From assembly GCA_033675265.1 (NCBI GenBank), contig JAUJYZ010000317.1, positions 186,001 to 250,000 on the forward strand: DNA of 64,000 nucleotides, written 5' to 3'. Shown piece after piece: positions 44,901 to 55,787 of the stretch (positions are counted from its first letter, which is position 1; every line of letters starts with the position of its first letter). Origin of the DNA: Actinostola sp. cb2023 (taxonomy: Eukaryota; Cnidaria; Anthozoa; Actiniaria; Actinostolidae). The notes under the pieces are model-generated. The model was not told where the DNA came from. It saw only the letters and a program-made list of their open reading frames with translations, and ran no database searches. The translations under genes were made by a program, and so were the position numbers.

Positions 44901-47900
44901 AACAGCCATGGTCACGGTCTTTAAGCCTGTTAAACTGTATGTCAAGCAATGGACACGGTTGTAGACCTGACATGTGACCAGTCTGGTCAGACAACAAAAA
45001 ATGTTCCTACCAAATGAGACAGCGAACTATTTTTTGAGGCAATGATCTGTTTGATATTTCAGCATAAGAATCCAGTGAATGTGTCTGGCCAATTGGAAAG
45101 CTTTCCAGTCTAAATGTCAAATTCACTGGACAAATGTCTGATGACTGGCTGATACCGCAATGCAAGCCCGCCAAAAATACAAGTCATGTACATCCTCGGG
45201 AACCCAGGGGTATATTCTGTCATTCGTCACTTGGTCCCAGAGAAATTATACTTTCTCTGGTAGTGAGTAAAGAATGACAGAATATACCTTTCTCTGGGAG
45301 TAAGTGACGAATGACAGAATATACCCATGGGTTCCCGAAGGATGCCAATTGAAATACTATATCAAAATGTATTGAACAAAGTTTTCATCCATTGTTATGT
45401 AAGGAGAACCCCCCCCCCCCCCCCAAAAAAAAAGAAAAAGAAAAAAAAAGAAAGAAAAAAAAATGTAAGGAGAACCCCACCTGAATAGCATTAGCAATAC
45501 CAAAGTCAATGAGTTTAAGTCGTCCTTCAACAAACAGGAAGTTAGCAGGTTTTAAATCACTGTGAATGATGCCTTCATTGTGGATAACGTTAACTGCTTC
45601 CAACATCTGTTTCCAGTAAGCTGTAAGCTCAGTCTCTGTAAAGGTGCTGCGGTTTTTCCGAAGAAAGACAGCAAGATCAATGCTTCCACATTCCAGAACT
45701 AGTATAATGCTGTTTTCTTCTCTCTTTTGTTCCCTGGAAAATTAGAAAATTTAATTAAATAACATTAAAGTATATAGTTAGTCGTGGGTTCGTTTCCCAC
45801 CTGGGGCTCAGATTTTTCTGTAGTGGTTGATGTGTGTTTTCACGTGGGGTAAATATAGTTAGTCACATTACTAAAACATTAAATTCTGTTAGTAGGGTTA
45901 TATCACATGACGATCGACTAGGTTATCGAGTGTCAGCAGGATCTGGCGAGCAGCACATTTGAGCAGCTACTCCCAACACTGTACTGGCTATTCGAAATGC
46001 CAAAATGCATCATGCCGACCAGACAGTTTTGATGCTAGTTGTGCAACCTACTTTTTAGCTAGAACCTGCTACTCAAAAACCTAGTGACAATATTATTAGC
46101 CTATGTCAGGTTCCTAAAATTAGATTAAAAGTAGGTGGCTCTGTACTAGCCATTAAGTAGTATTGGCATGATACAGCATGCTTTATTGAGAAGAGTCGTT
46201 TTCATATGAGTGGGAAACCTACGTCACAGAGATATGCTCACAATACAGAATCGAAGACATCCATCCAGAATGCTGCGCTCCGCCTCAAAGTGTTTGCTTG
46301 AAGTTCCGAACTATAACCTAAAGTCTTATGGCAAACAAGCTTTCTCTGTTGCTGCCCCGACCTTGTGGAACTCTATTCCAATAGACATAAAAATATCTAC
46401 GTCGATTGACATTTTTAAAAAGAAGCTAAAAACATATCTCTTTAAAAAAAGTTACTTTTAATTTTATCTTTTTAATGTTATTATTATTATTTTTTAGCTA
46501 CATTGCTGTATGTATAGATATTTTTTAGGTTTTTAATTAGCATTCTCGAAGTGCTCTGATCATTGTTATGGATAGTGGCGCTATATAAAATGTATTATTA
46601 TTATTATCTATAGATTCAACCAATCACAGCACGCAAAGTCATTGCTCAACCAATTGGAATGCTTGGACATGACACAGCCACCGCACGGTCACTGCACGAA
46701 CTGTAACTACTTCATGAAAATGACTCTGATGCAGCGCGCGATGGAGAAGCTAATCAAATGGCAGTTGCCATGCTCATATATTTTCACAACCTAGTGTAAG
46801 GTATCAGTATTACTCACCAGTCATATAACGTTATAATATGGTCACTTCCCTGAAGTCTTTTGAGCATAGAAATCTCATTGATATAACTTTGTACGATAAA
46901 GTCATCGGCATCTTCCAAGGAGACATATTTGACTGCACATACACGCTTACCATCAAATGCTCGGAACACCTGTGGATTTTTTTACAAACTATTAAGTAAC
47001 TGAATAATCACAGTCAACCTCTTGTACAATTTTCACACGTTTGTTTTGAGTGATTTTTTTCAATAAACATATTTATTATTATTATGTACATTGTATCGTT
47101 GATAGCAAGCATTGTCTAAACTCCTGTTTAACCTTTTTCTCAGTTTAACAGTATATATGTAAGCAGAAATTAAATTCCTTCAATTTGCATGTTGCGTGTG
47201 AGGTTCAACTGGGGTGCTTACCATTTACTCGGAAAAACCGGAAATTCCGGTTTGAAAAAAAAAAGGGTATGTGTCATTCCGATCGGAGATTTCCGGAAAA
47301 CTCGGTCTAATGGTACACACGTCTACGGAAAAAAACGAAAAGAGCGGGAAAAGTGGTTACCTCAATCGCTCAATCGCTAGACCGAGTTTTCCGAAACTTT
47401 CCGATCGGAATGACACATACCATTTGTTTTTCCAACCGGAATTTCCGGTTTTTCCGAGTAAATGGTAAGCACCCCTATATTTGATTTAAAACACTATGTA
47501 CAGTCTGAAGTTCATTAATTCACACCTGAAAATGGCCACATCAGCCAAAATTCATCATTTTGTTCCTAAAAATGGTGGGAATTTCAAATTTCAAAAAAAT
47601 TATATCTGTGGATTGAATAATGACATGTCAGATATTTTTTTCTGTAAGTTATAACTGTTCAATCGAATGCAACCATCAAATAGTGTATTTTTGAATTTCA
47701 AAAATTGTTGGCATGTTCATGCAATCATTTTACACCAAAATCATAAAAATGGAAAACTAAAACGGCAATAACACATTGCTAAGATTCATTGTGATTCACT
47801 CTTCTCACGCGTACTGATTTTTAAGATCAGCAAACTGGTTTCTTTCTGGTGCATACAGCCTCTTGATCTGAAAGAGTTTGTCTGACATTTCTGGAAAGTT

Positions 47901-50900
47901 TCAATGGAATAGGATAAAATCTCAAAAAGTTATCGGGGATGTCATTTATATACTTAGTATGGGATTTTGCCGTCATGTGTGTGCAAGCCTCGTTGTGATG
48001 ATTTTTCAGAATTTAAATCGTTCATAACTTCGCAGAGATATATAATTTCGTCAAAATTTTCTACATTATACATTATATAACTAATTTTTCATGACGAGAT
48101 TATATATCTCTGCGAAAAAATAAAACGATAACAAATTCTGAAAAAAACATCAAAACGAGGCTTGCAACGCATGACGGCAAAATCCCATACTAAAGTCTAT
48201 AAACTTTCAGATCATATAGGCTGTTTGCACCAGAAAGAAACCAGTTTGCTGATCTTAAAAATCAGTATGCATGAGAAGAGTGAATTGGATTAAAACTGAA
48301 TAAGTTATATACCGACATGGCCGTTCTCTGGCCCTTTTTCAGTTTTCAGGCCCGGCGTGATTCTAAAGTTACTGGATGTAATATTATTTTTAATTATTAA
48401 ATAATAATATCGATGAAACACCAACCTTGCTAGAGCCACCTCTTCCAATAGTTCCAAGTTTTAAGTATGATTTTCCATTAACAAGAATATTTGAACTTCC
48501 CACTGCCGTCTGGGGTACAGGGTATTGTATGTCTCTGTATGGATAGCTCTGATTCGTGGTGACACTCTTTTGGAGATGCTCCATATTGTATGATGGATTC
48601 TTATTTAAGTGCGCTTGATTGTCTACCACAGCCCCTGCTGCATGTTTATGATGCTCTTGATTGCTGTTGTTTGAACTACTTGGGTAGGATTGATGTATAG
48701 ATACATGTTTTATTAAAGGACAACTTTGATTGTCGTCATTAACTCTTTTGGGGTACCCAGAATTGTTGCCAACACTACCTGGGTGGTTGGGATTCTCGGA
48801 TAAAGGTAATGTTTGTATTGGGTGTCCCAGACTGTTATGCGCAACTGCGTTTGGGTACCCCTGGTTGGACATACCAACATGGTACTGGCTGTTAGCCATG
48901 GCTCTATCTTGACTCAAATGACCAGAATTGCTGGCCATAGCTTTGTTAGGGTAAACTTGGTTAACTGTTCGACTAGACTCCAAGTGACTTCCAGATTGTA
49001 CATCCTGGCTTGGTTGCCTTTGTTTTTCAATGGCTTGGACATTGAAACCTCCATTATTAAAGGGCACATTAGCCTGGCTTACACGTAATTCCTGGTCAAC
49101 ACCAGTAGCTTGATTGAATGCCAACATAGGAACATCCTGGATTGTGTCGATTTGTTTGTCAATGACAGGTCTGTTATGGAGCTGTGCATAATTGATGGCC
49201 ACACCCGAAGTTGATCTACTCTCAGACATATTTACTTCATGATCAGTGTTACCATGGTTACTGGCGATGGACATGTCACAATGAATTATAGGCCGTACCT
49301 CCATAGGTGTTGTCTTGCTTGGATGTATTGGGATGTCAGGTGAATCATTACTACAAGAAAGTTTCTGATTATTGTAGTCTTCTGAAAGTACTTTTGGTTT
49401 CACGCTGTCATCAATGCTTGCATTTGAAAACAATTTCTCTGATATGTTTACAATATTTTGTTTAGAGTTTTCTGTCGTGATGTGTGCAGTATTCTCAATA
49501 GCCTTGAAGCTATCCATGGTATCGCCCTCGTCATTTTGGTTTGTTGATTCCTTTACTTCCTCAAGAGACTGGGAAGGTTTGCCCCTAGTTGGAGGACCCA
49601 AGAAAACAAAATTCTTGCCAATTCCCAAACGAGTACTGGGCTTGCGAACAGACAAACTAATACTACTTGATAGACTTGTGCTTCCAACTGAAACAACAAA
49701 TGAAGAGACAATGAAAGCCTTAGGACACTTCTCTCTTCTCTCTCGTGAGGGAAGATAAGAGTTGAAAGACTGATTCTGTCTAGCGACATGCTTTGTGGTC
49801 ATGCATTTGTTATTATTATTTTGATACCCACGTGAGAAATATATATAGCAAGAAAGTATATCCAAATCTTAGTTGGAGCTATAGTAAAGGGAGACTAGGA
49901 CGTAAATTGTTCAAAATTTGATTTAGCTGAAACTTCACTGAAATAGTCTTGAAGGGTCTTATAATCACTAGTTAAAATCTTTTCTCAATATTGGAGAGGG
50001 AAGTACTATATTTTTATGAATCAATCAATCCTAAATACAAATAATGAAGAAAACTCCTTCACACAAACGTTTAGTCATGGAGTGAATTAAGCTGTGTTGA
50101 TTGTTTGGGTTGAGTATGTGACGTCACTAACATCTCTAAAGATTCATCAAAATGTATTACTTCCCATTGGAATGTCTGAGAAAAAAACGAACCAGTGATT
50201 GTCTGGGTCTTTGAGATTATTTCAGTGAAGTTTCAGCTAAATCAAATTTTGAACGATTTATGCAATAGTCCCCCTTTAATGTACGACAAAATGATGTAAT
50301 TTAGTTATTGTGGGAAAGAAAACACAAACTACTGAAAACTTTCACAAATGTCATCCTACCTGTTCTACAGTCAGGTGTCCCTTTTAATGATGCCTTGCAT
50401 GTAGACATACTTCTGTTAGACTTTAAAATGTGGTGGAAAGGAGCAGTCACAGTATCTTCGCCACTGCTACTACTACTGCTAAGCTTTTGCCGTTGTTTAG
50501 AAGTTCCATCAATGGTGTATGGTAGCTTGAAGGACACAACACCAGTGTCAGATTTTGATGGAGGGATATCAGTGATGTTATCTGTGATAATGACAAATGC
50601 TCAGTAAACATAATAATGATGAGATGATATGTCACAAATACATGTATGTGCATGTATGTTTACAGCCCATTACGGTGGTGTTGGATCGAGGGCGCATGGA
50701 AATGGAACCACCATGGCTGGAAATCGAGCCTGCATTGAATCACACCATCATCATTTTTTCCAATTTTTGATGGAAACAATGTATGCTCACTATCAATATT
50801 GAAAACAAAGTTATTAAAAATATTATTATAATAACTTATATTCCACATGTTACATGTCAATATACCATAGAATCCCGGTTATAAGCCCTGTGCTTATATA

Positions 50901-51003
50901 ACTTTGTAAGGGTTTTGTGGTGGGCTTATAACCGGGAGGGCTTATAACCAGTAGGAAGTTTCGAGTGTTAGCAGACAGGTGGGCTTATAACCAGGGGCCT
51001 TAT

Positions 51004-51036
<33 letters not shown>

Positions 51037-52535
51037 CTTCTAACGGGGATTCACACGGTATTCACATGCATTAGGTATCTTCCATTTTATTGCTTGAATC
51101 AGGTGTACATGTACTCTGACTGAAAATATTTGGAACATTTTCCAAATAATTTTTGGAGAAGTTGCTGTTAATTTTTCTCAAAAGTTGAAGCTTTTCTTGT
51201 AAACTATACTGTACCAGATTCGATAACTTTACATCCTTACCCATTATTTTCTCTGTTGTTAATTCATTGTCACTCATTAGAGTTGGAAGAGGTAGCCCAG
51301 ACCTAACTGTTTGAGTAACAACTCCAGTGAATATCAGTTCCTCCGTCTCATCATCTAGCAGTCTGTCATTGCCTTGATCACAGCTTTTTAATGCTTGATC
51401 TAAAATGTCTGATGGCTCTGCTCTGTTTGTTTTACCCTTACGTAGATGATTTCTACACTTTTCACGGTTCCCTACAAATCAACAACTTGGAATTTTAAAA
51501 CCATCAACGATTTGGAATTTAACAGTGTTTGATTGATTGATTGAGTTAATAAGCTTAAATTCTCCAAGGAATTTACAGCGAGGACACACTAACCGGGACC
51601 ACTTGAACAAAACTGACCAATCAGATTACACCTGAAAATAATCACATTCCAACAAAAGTCATCTGCGCCAATCAGCATTATAACTATAACGCTGATTGGC
51701 CCAGACAACTTTTGTTGGAATGTGATTATTTTCAGGTGTAATCTGATTGGTCAGTTTTGCTCAAGTGGTCCCGGTTAAGTTAGTGTGTCCTCACTGTAAC
51801 AGTAAGCTTATATCACCTTCTCAAAATAAAGTTCATTCATTCATCACACATTCACAGCCAACTTAGTGTGATAACTGTACTTATGTATATAGTTTCTGCT
51901 GACAAAATAGATGTAGATGTAGATGAACTCAAATTATGCCATGCACATAAGCTTATTAAAGCAGTGTATTTGACTTTGAGATCCACTCCACAATATTATT
52001 ACTTGTAGGAGAAGTGATAGTACAGAAGTATGGCAAGCTCACCCTTATCCAATTCAAACTGAGCCCAGGCTATGTAAACAATAGCAAATCTCTTGACATT
52101 GCATCTTGCTATACGGAAAGTTTCTTTAGCGTCTTCAGCACTGGTCATGCTATCGAAGAAACACACAATTCATATCATTATTAAAACTTATAAGACGACG
52201 ATCTGCCTCGCTTAACTTTAATTAAACATTACATCTACGTTACAAAAGAAAACTGCAGTTGAGATTAGACTTAGAGCTGTTCGTAAGACACACGAGGAAA
52301 GAATAACTCTACGAAATCCTCACCCTTGAAGTTTCGCATATTCAACCAACAGTCTGGCATAGCAAACATTTTTTCGATGTTCATCAGGAGAAATAGCCCT
52401 GGCAGCTTTGTGGTACAAATCCATAAGATGGCCATACTTGGGCGACTCTCGCTTGGTTCTTCTGATGAAATCGAGCCAGTCTTCGGGCTTATTGCCGTTC
52501 TTTTCGATCGCTGACAGCTCTGCGTTGGCGTCCAT
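41768..52535 (-). CDS. TTK: Dual-specificity protein kinase TTK (MPS1), 13 exons
   Basis: Spindle-checkpoint kinase acting at kinetochores. Exons: 52324-52535, 52043-52149, ~51115-51471, 50360-50581, 48426-49687, 46818-46969, 45481-45733, 44682-44813, 43654-43830, 43459-43540, 42775-42869, 42287-42487, 41768-41803. All phases agree, giving about 1,095 residues (human TTK is shorter, about 857). Exons 1-3 carry the N-terminal TPR-type domain ([29 protein letters not shown]). Exon 5 is a long Asn/Gln/His-rich linker. The kinase starts TIGRGGSSK, with lysine in [21 protein letters not shown], activation segment [12 protein letters not shown] and [11 protein letters not shown]. The C-terminal tail ends LPFTGQN. 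The donor of exon 3 is weak and could be 51115 or 51109. Introns hold many MITEs and a LINE end. Confidence 0.93.
41885..41926. repeat. 42-nt poly(G) tract in the last TTK intron
   Basis: Uninterrupted G on the plus strand (C in the transcript). The intron also has a foldback at about 41956-42120 with gttgcagcgtgtgtccacc ends and reiterated 'atgttgca'. Confidence 0.9.
42600..42768. repeat. 'tggtcgcttacgagag' repeat and a Mutator-like terminus in TTK intron 11
   Basis: 42600-42740 belongs to the dispersed repeat of 2068 and 21270. At 42741-42768 is one terminus (ctaagaacggatgcaaggga) of the family inserted in DIRS gag, ending 7 bp from the exon 11 donor. Confidence 0.6.
43057..43378. mobile_element. 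MITE in TTK intron 10
   Basis: Inverted ends ttaccgatacggcggccat and aacattatgggatgcccagg arms around a 130-bp loop. Confidence 0.75.
43865..44160. mobile_element. Foldback MITE in TTK intron 8
   Basis: 'atagacacctactgaagcat' pairs imperfectly with 'gtatgcactctattgacat', with internal 'acagcaatttcaaaaaacgt' pairing. An (AAT)n-tailed segment lies in the loop. Confidence 0.55.
44165..44410 (+). repeat. CACAGG cassette copy in TTK intron 8
   Basis: Same motif order as 27795-28030, ending 'aaacaaggtatgaaac' plus 'cacgtgaca'. Confidence 0.65.
44425..44492 (-). repeat. tRNA-derived 5' half (SINE-like)
   Basis: Minus strand reads GCCTTGGTAGCTCAGTGGGT then AGAGCA, a tRNA acceptor/D-arm with an A box. 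An anticodon-loop-like and T-arm region with B box is absent, so it is not a tRNA gene; it is a truncated tRNA-derived sequence joined to the CACAGG cassette. Confidence 0.55.
45195..45345. mobile_element. Foldback MITE in TTK intron 7
   Basis: 'tcgggaacccaggggtatat' pairs with 'atatacccatgggttcccga'; three copies of 'attctgtcattcgtcact'-type sequence. Farther on, 45409-45424 is poly(C), and the donor-proximal intron sequence is duplicated across it. Confidence 0.65.
46200..46610 (+). pseudogene. CR1/L2-type LINE 3' end in TTK intron 6
   Basis: The frame 46210-46461 encodes the characteristic C-terminus of these reverse transcriptases ([20 protein letters not shown], then [11 protein letters not shown]). 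It is followed by a 3' UTR with ggcgctatataaaatgtatt and an (ATT)n tail. Opposite orientation to TTK and 5' truncated. Confidence 0.8.
47206..47477. mobile_element. Foldback MITE in TTK intron 5
   Basis: Ends ggggtgcttaccatttactc and inverse; arms full of ccggaaattccgg palindromes. Confidence 0.8.
47795..48285. mobile_element. Foldback MITE in TTK intron 5
   Basis: 'tcactcttctcacgcgtact' pairs with the inverse at about 48260-48285, with 'accagaaagaaaccagtttg' inner arms and a further palindromic centre near 48010-48170. Confidence 0.7.
49887..50280. mobile_element. Foldback MITE in TTK intron 4
   Basis: Ends taaagggagactaggacg and inverse; 'agctgaaacttcactgaaat' inner arms. Confidence 0.75.
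50870..51060. repeat. 'gggcttataaccggg' repeat with 29-nt poly(G) in TTK intron 3
   Basis: Four to five copies of gggcttataacc(g/a)g, beginning at 'atcccggttataagccc' and running into poly(G) at 51008-51036. Looks like the subterminal part of a pogo/Tc1-like element. Confidence 0.55.
51583..51790. mobile_element. Foldback MITE in TTK intron 2
   Basis: Arms 'ggacacactaaccgggacca' and inverse, about 95 bp each, nearly perfect, around a short loop. Confidence 0.8.
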
Positions 52536-52761
52536 GTTTTTCTCGACAACAAAACCTTCTTTTCGAAGTGAGCGCTCTTTATGAAAGAAGCGATCTGATT
52601 GGTCAATAACCTGGGAATACTGCAATGTGATTGGTTAGTTTGATTTAAAAGTAACTTACTAGTCACGTGTTGTTCGTTGCTCCTTGTTCAAGCCTTGTTC
52701 ATGGTCGAAGCGAGCAAGCAAATCTGCAAGAAATTCCTGCTTTTTAGTCTGAATTTTCACC
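52536..52761. promoter_or_regulatory. Bidirectional TTK/POLG2 promoter
   Basis: Only 226 bp separate the two start codons. Two inverted CCAAT boxes (gattggt at 52598-52604 and 52628-52634) and CACGTG at 52663-52668 lie in it; no TATA box. CCAAT pairs are typical of cell-cycle promoters, fitting TTK. Co-regulation with POLG2 is inference. Confidence 0.6.
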
Positions 52762-52775
52762 ATGAGCAAGTTTAA
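52701..52775 (+). CDS. Upstream ORF overlapping the POLG2 start
   Basis: A 24-codon frame from an ATG 61 bp before the POLG2 ATG ends 11 bp inside the POLG2 coding region, in another frame. If included in the mRNA leader it would be expected to reduce POLG2 translation. Depends on where transcription starts. Confidence 0.35.
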   Translation: MVEASKQICKKFLLFSLNFHHEQV

Positions 52776-55635
52776 TAGTCATTTGAAGAAGCTGGCGGCT
52801 TTGTGTTCTCGGCATAAGTTTATAATCAAGCGTACAATCGACACAACACAGGGCTCCCGGTCAGTGTTGGAATACGGCCCGCTTGGCGCAGAATTGAGGA
52901 GAAATTTGAGGAATCTGTGGTGGCAAGATGTTGTTACAAGTAGAGAGACTGTTAATAGCTTGGAGTTATCGATATTTGGTACAGATGAACGTGTCTATGA
53001 TGCAGATAAACCTGCAGAAACTCCCGCAGAAAATGGGTCTTACAAAATGATTGACGTTGAAAGACTGGAAGAACAGCTTCTTTCTTATGCATTTGAAACT
53101 GAATGGAAAGATAAAGACAAGATAAGGAATGATCTAAAGCAGCTTATTTCGAAAAATTCAATACCTTTGAGGACAAGAAATAAAGCTTACTTGGAAACCT
53201 GGGACACTTTGGGAGAGTCTTCATCAGCTCATTCTCACCTTGCAATGCCTGCTGGGTATGCATGGCAGGCAAGGTGTGTCTCCATGGAAACGGATGAAAA
53301 TGATTTTTTGAGGCAGGTTGCTAGTTATTATTGTTTCCAGATGTTTGAGCATGTAATATTACAAATAATTTATTGTTGAAATGTAATAGTAAAAAAAAAA
53401 AAATTATGGCCTTGGATTTGGAAAGAAAGAATTTCATGTGATATTCCTTCCACAGAAACCTTGACGAAGAACTTCTTTGTTTACAATTTCTTTGTGAAGC
53501 CCGAACATCGAAATATTGGTTGAATTATTGGACGAGACAAAGGATTGTATGGTGGAGAAAGCTTGCTAATGTACCATCCAACTTTTCCTCGTATGATATC
53601 CAGCAAAAGAACGGCATAAATTCCATAGCTGAAAATCAGGTAATGCTCCAGTTTCGAGTTGTTTCAGCTGCACTCCTTCACAGAAGACGCATTTGCTCAG
53701 CCTTAGGCTTAATTCAGTGTAAATTACCCACAAATACCAACGAGAACGTGACAAAATGTTGACAACAGAAACTTTTTTCAATTCCATGGGTTATTTTCTG
53801 GATTTAGGCCGAGATGGAGCAAATGCATTTTTTTGTCAAGGAGTATAGGTGTGGTTGAGGGGCCTCAGTGGTTCAATTCCTGGACCTGGCACTTTATGAT
53901 CACTTCATGTGAATAGATTTTGTCAGTTCGTTCTCTCCCTTGCTTCAAGGATTTTTCTCCAGGTACTCTGGGTTTTCTCCCTCGGGAAAAATGAACTAGT
54001 GAGATGAGCATTGGGTGTATAGAATGAATATTAGAGCGTAGTAAGAAGTGAGTGTGAGAGTCGTGTCCCACACTAACGGTGCTGCTATAAACACATAACG
54101 GGTTAAATAATAATAATATTAATATTGCTTTGTAAAAAAATCACTTTTTTAAAGTACACATAGAAAGTGTGCTGTATAAATCCTAATCTTTTCTTTTTAG
54201 TATAACTTCCCATGGGGAAAAGAAGAAATTGAGACAGTAAATTGTTCTGCTGATGTAAATGCCAATGTGGTAGAAACTACAAGCAAAAATGGATCACTTC
54301 CACATTCTCTTCAGATAACTACAAACTTAGATAAAGGTACAAAGAAGTTATACTGGACAACTGGTTCTTGTCATTTTTAGGGAGGGGCTGGGGGGGGGGG
54401 GGGGGTTAGGGAGGGGGGGGGGGGGGGTGATCTGCAGCATATGACTGAATTGTTTATCAGAGTGTAAATCAATAGGACCTTACATCTCTAGGCTTGAAAT
54501 ACATGTATGTACAGCAGAGGAGATGTTAGCCTGCATAGTGTTTTTTTGGCCATGCGAAAGTTGGGGCGAGACTTTGGCATGGCCAAAAAAAAAGAAAAAA
54601 ACCTGTGTAGCCACAAAATGCTTGTTACGCAGGCTATGAAGATGTTGGCATTTGTCATGAATTAATTGTACTCTGTCCTCATCTTCACTATATGCCTCTT
54701 TCTGTCTGTTTGCTCACACACCCCTGGTTTGCTAAACTGACTTTTGGGGGTAAAATGAAAGTGTGTCAGAATTGATTAAGGAATGTTTTCATATATCAGG
54801 GTTTATTGCTCTCCTGGCTGATGCGTTTGAGGAGAAGGAACGTGCCGATATGACGGGGGAGGTCTCTAAAAGGAGTGTCCTTCATTTTCATCCCAGTTTA
54901 GCTCCGTATAAAGTTGCTATTTATGCTCACTCTGAAGATGGAAATGAACTGTCAGAAGTTAGTCATCAATTAGCATCAGAACTACGACAAGCAGGTAATA
55001 ATTAATAATAATAATATTTAATAATAATAATAATTACAAATTATTTCCAGAGGTAACACGACAGTTACAATATTATTTAAAAGCAATTTTAATTTATTGT
55101 ATTCCCTCAGGAACAAAAACAAGTAAATAAAATAACTACCGGTAAACAAATAAGTAAAAATGGAAATATGAAAATTAGTTTAATTTTATAAAATCGAAAA
55201 TGAGAAGTGAATAACACGAGAATGAATAAATGAGAATGAATGAATAAATGAGAATGAATAAATAAAATGAGAAGTGAATACATTTTACTTGATATATTTA
55301 TATATATTTCGGCTACTATCTGTAGCCATCGACTGCAAATTACATGTCATTAAATTCAAATCAATCAATAAATAATTGATAAATGTTAGCTCATTGTTTA
55401 TATATGTATATTTTATGTCATAGGTATTTCTACAAGTAGTGAATGGGACAATGGCGCACCAGACGAGTTCTACTCCCACCATGATGAAATAGGTACCCCG
55501 TACTGTGTCACCATTCTAGAATCAACCTTGAATAATGGTGTTGTAGCATTTAGAAATAGAGATACCACATTACAGGAATTTTTACACATATCTGATGTAC
55601 TCAAAACACTGCAAAGCCATCTGATCTTTTTATGA
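52762..55635 (+). CDS. POLG2: DNA polymerase subunit gamma-2, mitochondrial
   Basis: Processivity subunit of mitochondrial DNA polymerase, related to class II aminoacyl-tRNA synthetases. Exons: 52762-53312, 53456-53639, 54201-54336, 54800-54994, 55424-55635; total 425 residues (human about 485). The basic N-terminus (HLKKLAALCSRHKFIIKR) suits a mitochondrial presequence. SVLEYGPLGAELRRNLRNLW is the synthetase-like motif of this family. The C-terminal anticodon-binding-like domain begins about SLAPYKVAIYAHSEDG and ends with ...GIPYCVTILEST-type residues (GTPYCVTILE here) and FLHISDVLKTL. The first intron only keeps frame with a GC donor (TTGAG|gcaggt); the neighbouring GT donor at 53317 gives a stop at once. 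Introns carry poly(G), a SINE-like copy and a MITE. Confidence 0.9.
53850..54120 (+). repeat. SINE-like retroposon in POLG2 intron 2
   Basis: A B-box-like ggttcaattcc follows cctcagtgg. Downstream are tttctccaggtactctgggt and a tail ending in taaataataataat. The end region 'gtagtaagaagtgagtgtgagag...gctgctataaacac' recurs at 61925-62060. Confidence 0.5.
54525..54650. mobile_element. MITE in POLG2 intron 3
   Basis: 'gttagcctgcatagtgttt' and 'ggttacgcaggct'-like ends enclose a ttggccatgc/gcatggccaa hairpin. Poly(G) runs lie at 54390-54405 and 54413-54427. Confidence 0.5.
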
Positions 55636-55787
55636 GAAAACTAAACGGAAGGACCGGAAGTAGCCACAGCTCGCCTCAGTTCCTCCGCGTTATGTGTTTT
55701 GGTTCATTTCTTTCGTCTCTTGCATGCTGTAGAGCCTAGAGGGCTGACTTTTGGATTTGAGGTCGATATTTTGATTGATAATCTATA

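Noticed and set aside
48730..49758. Three plus-strand frames across 48.7-49.8 kb
   Set aside because: Antisense to TTK exon 5, which is supported by splice phase on both s sides.
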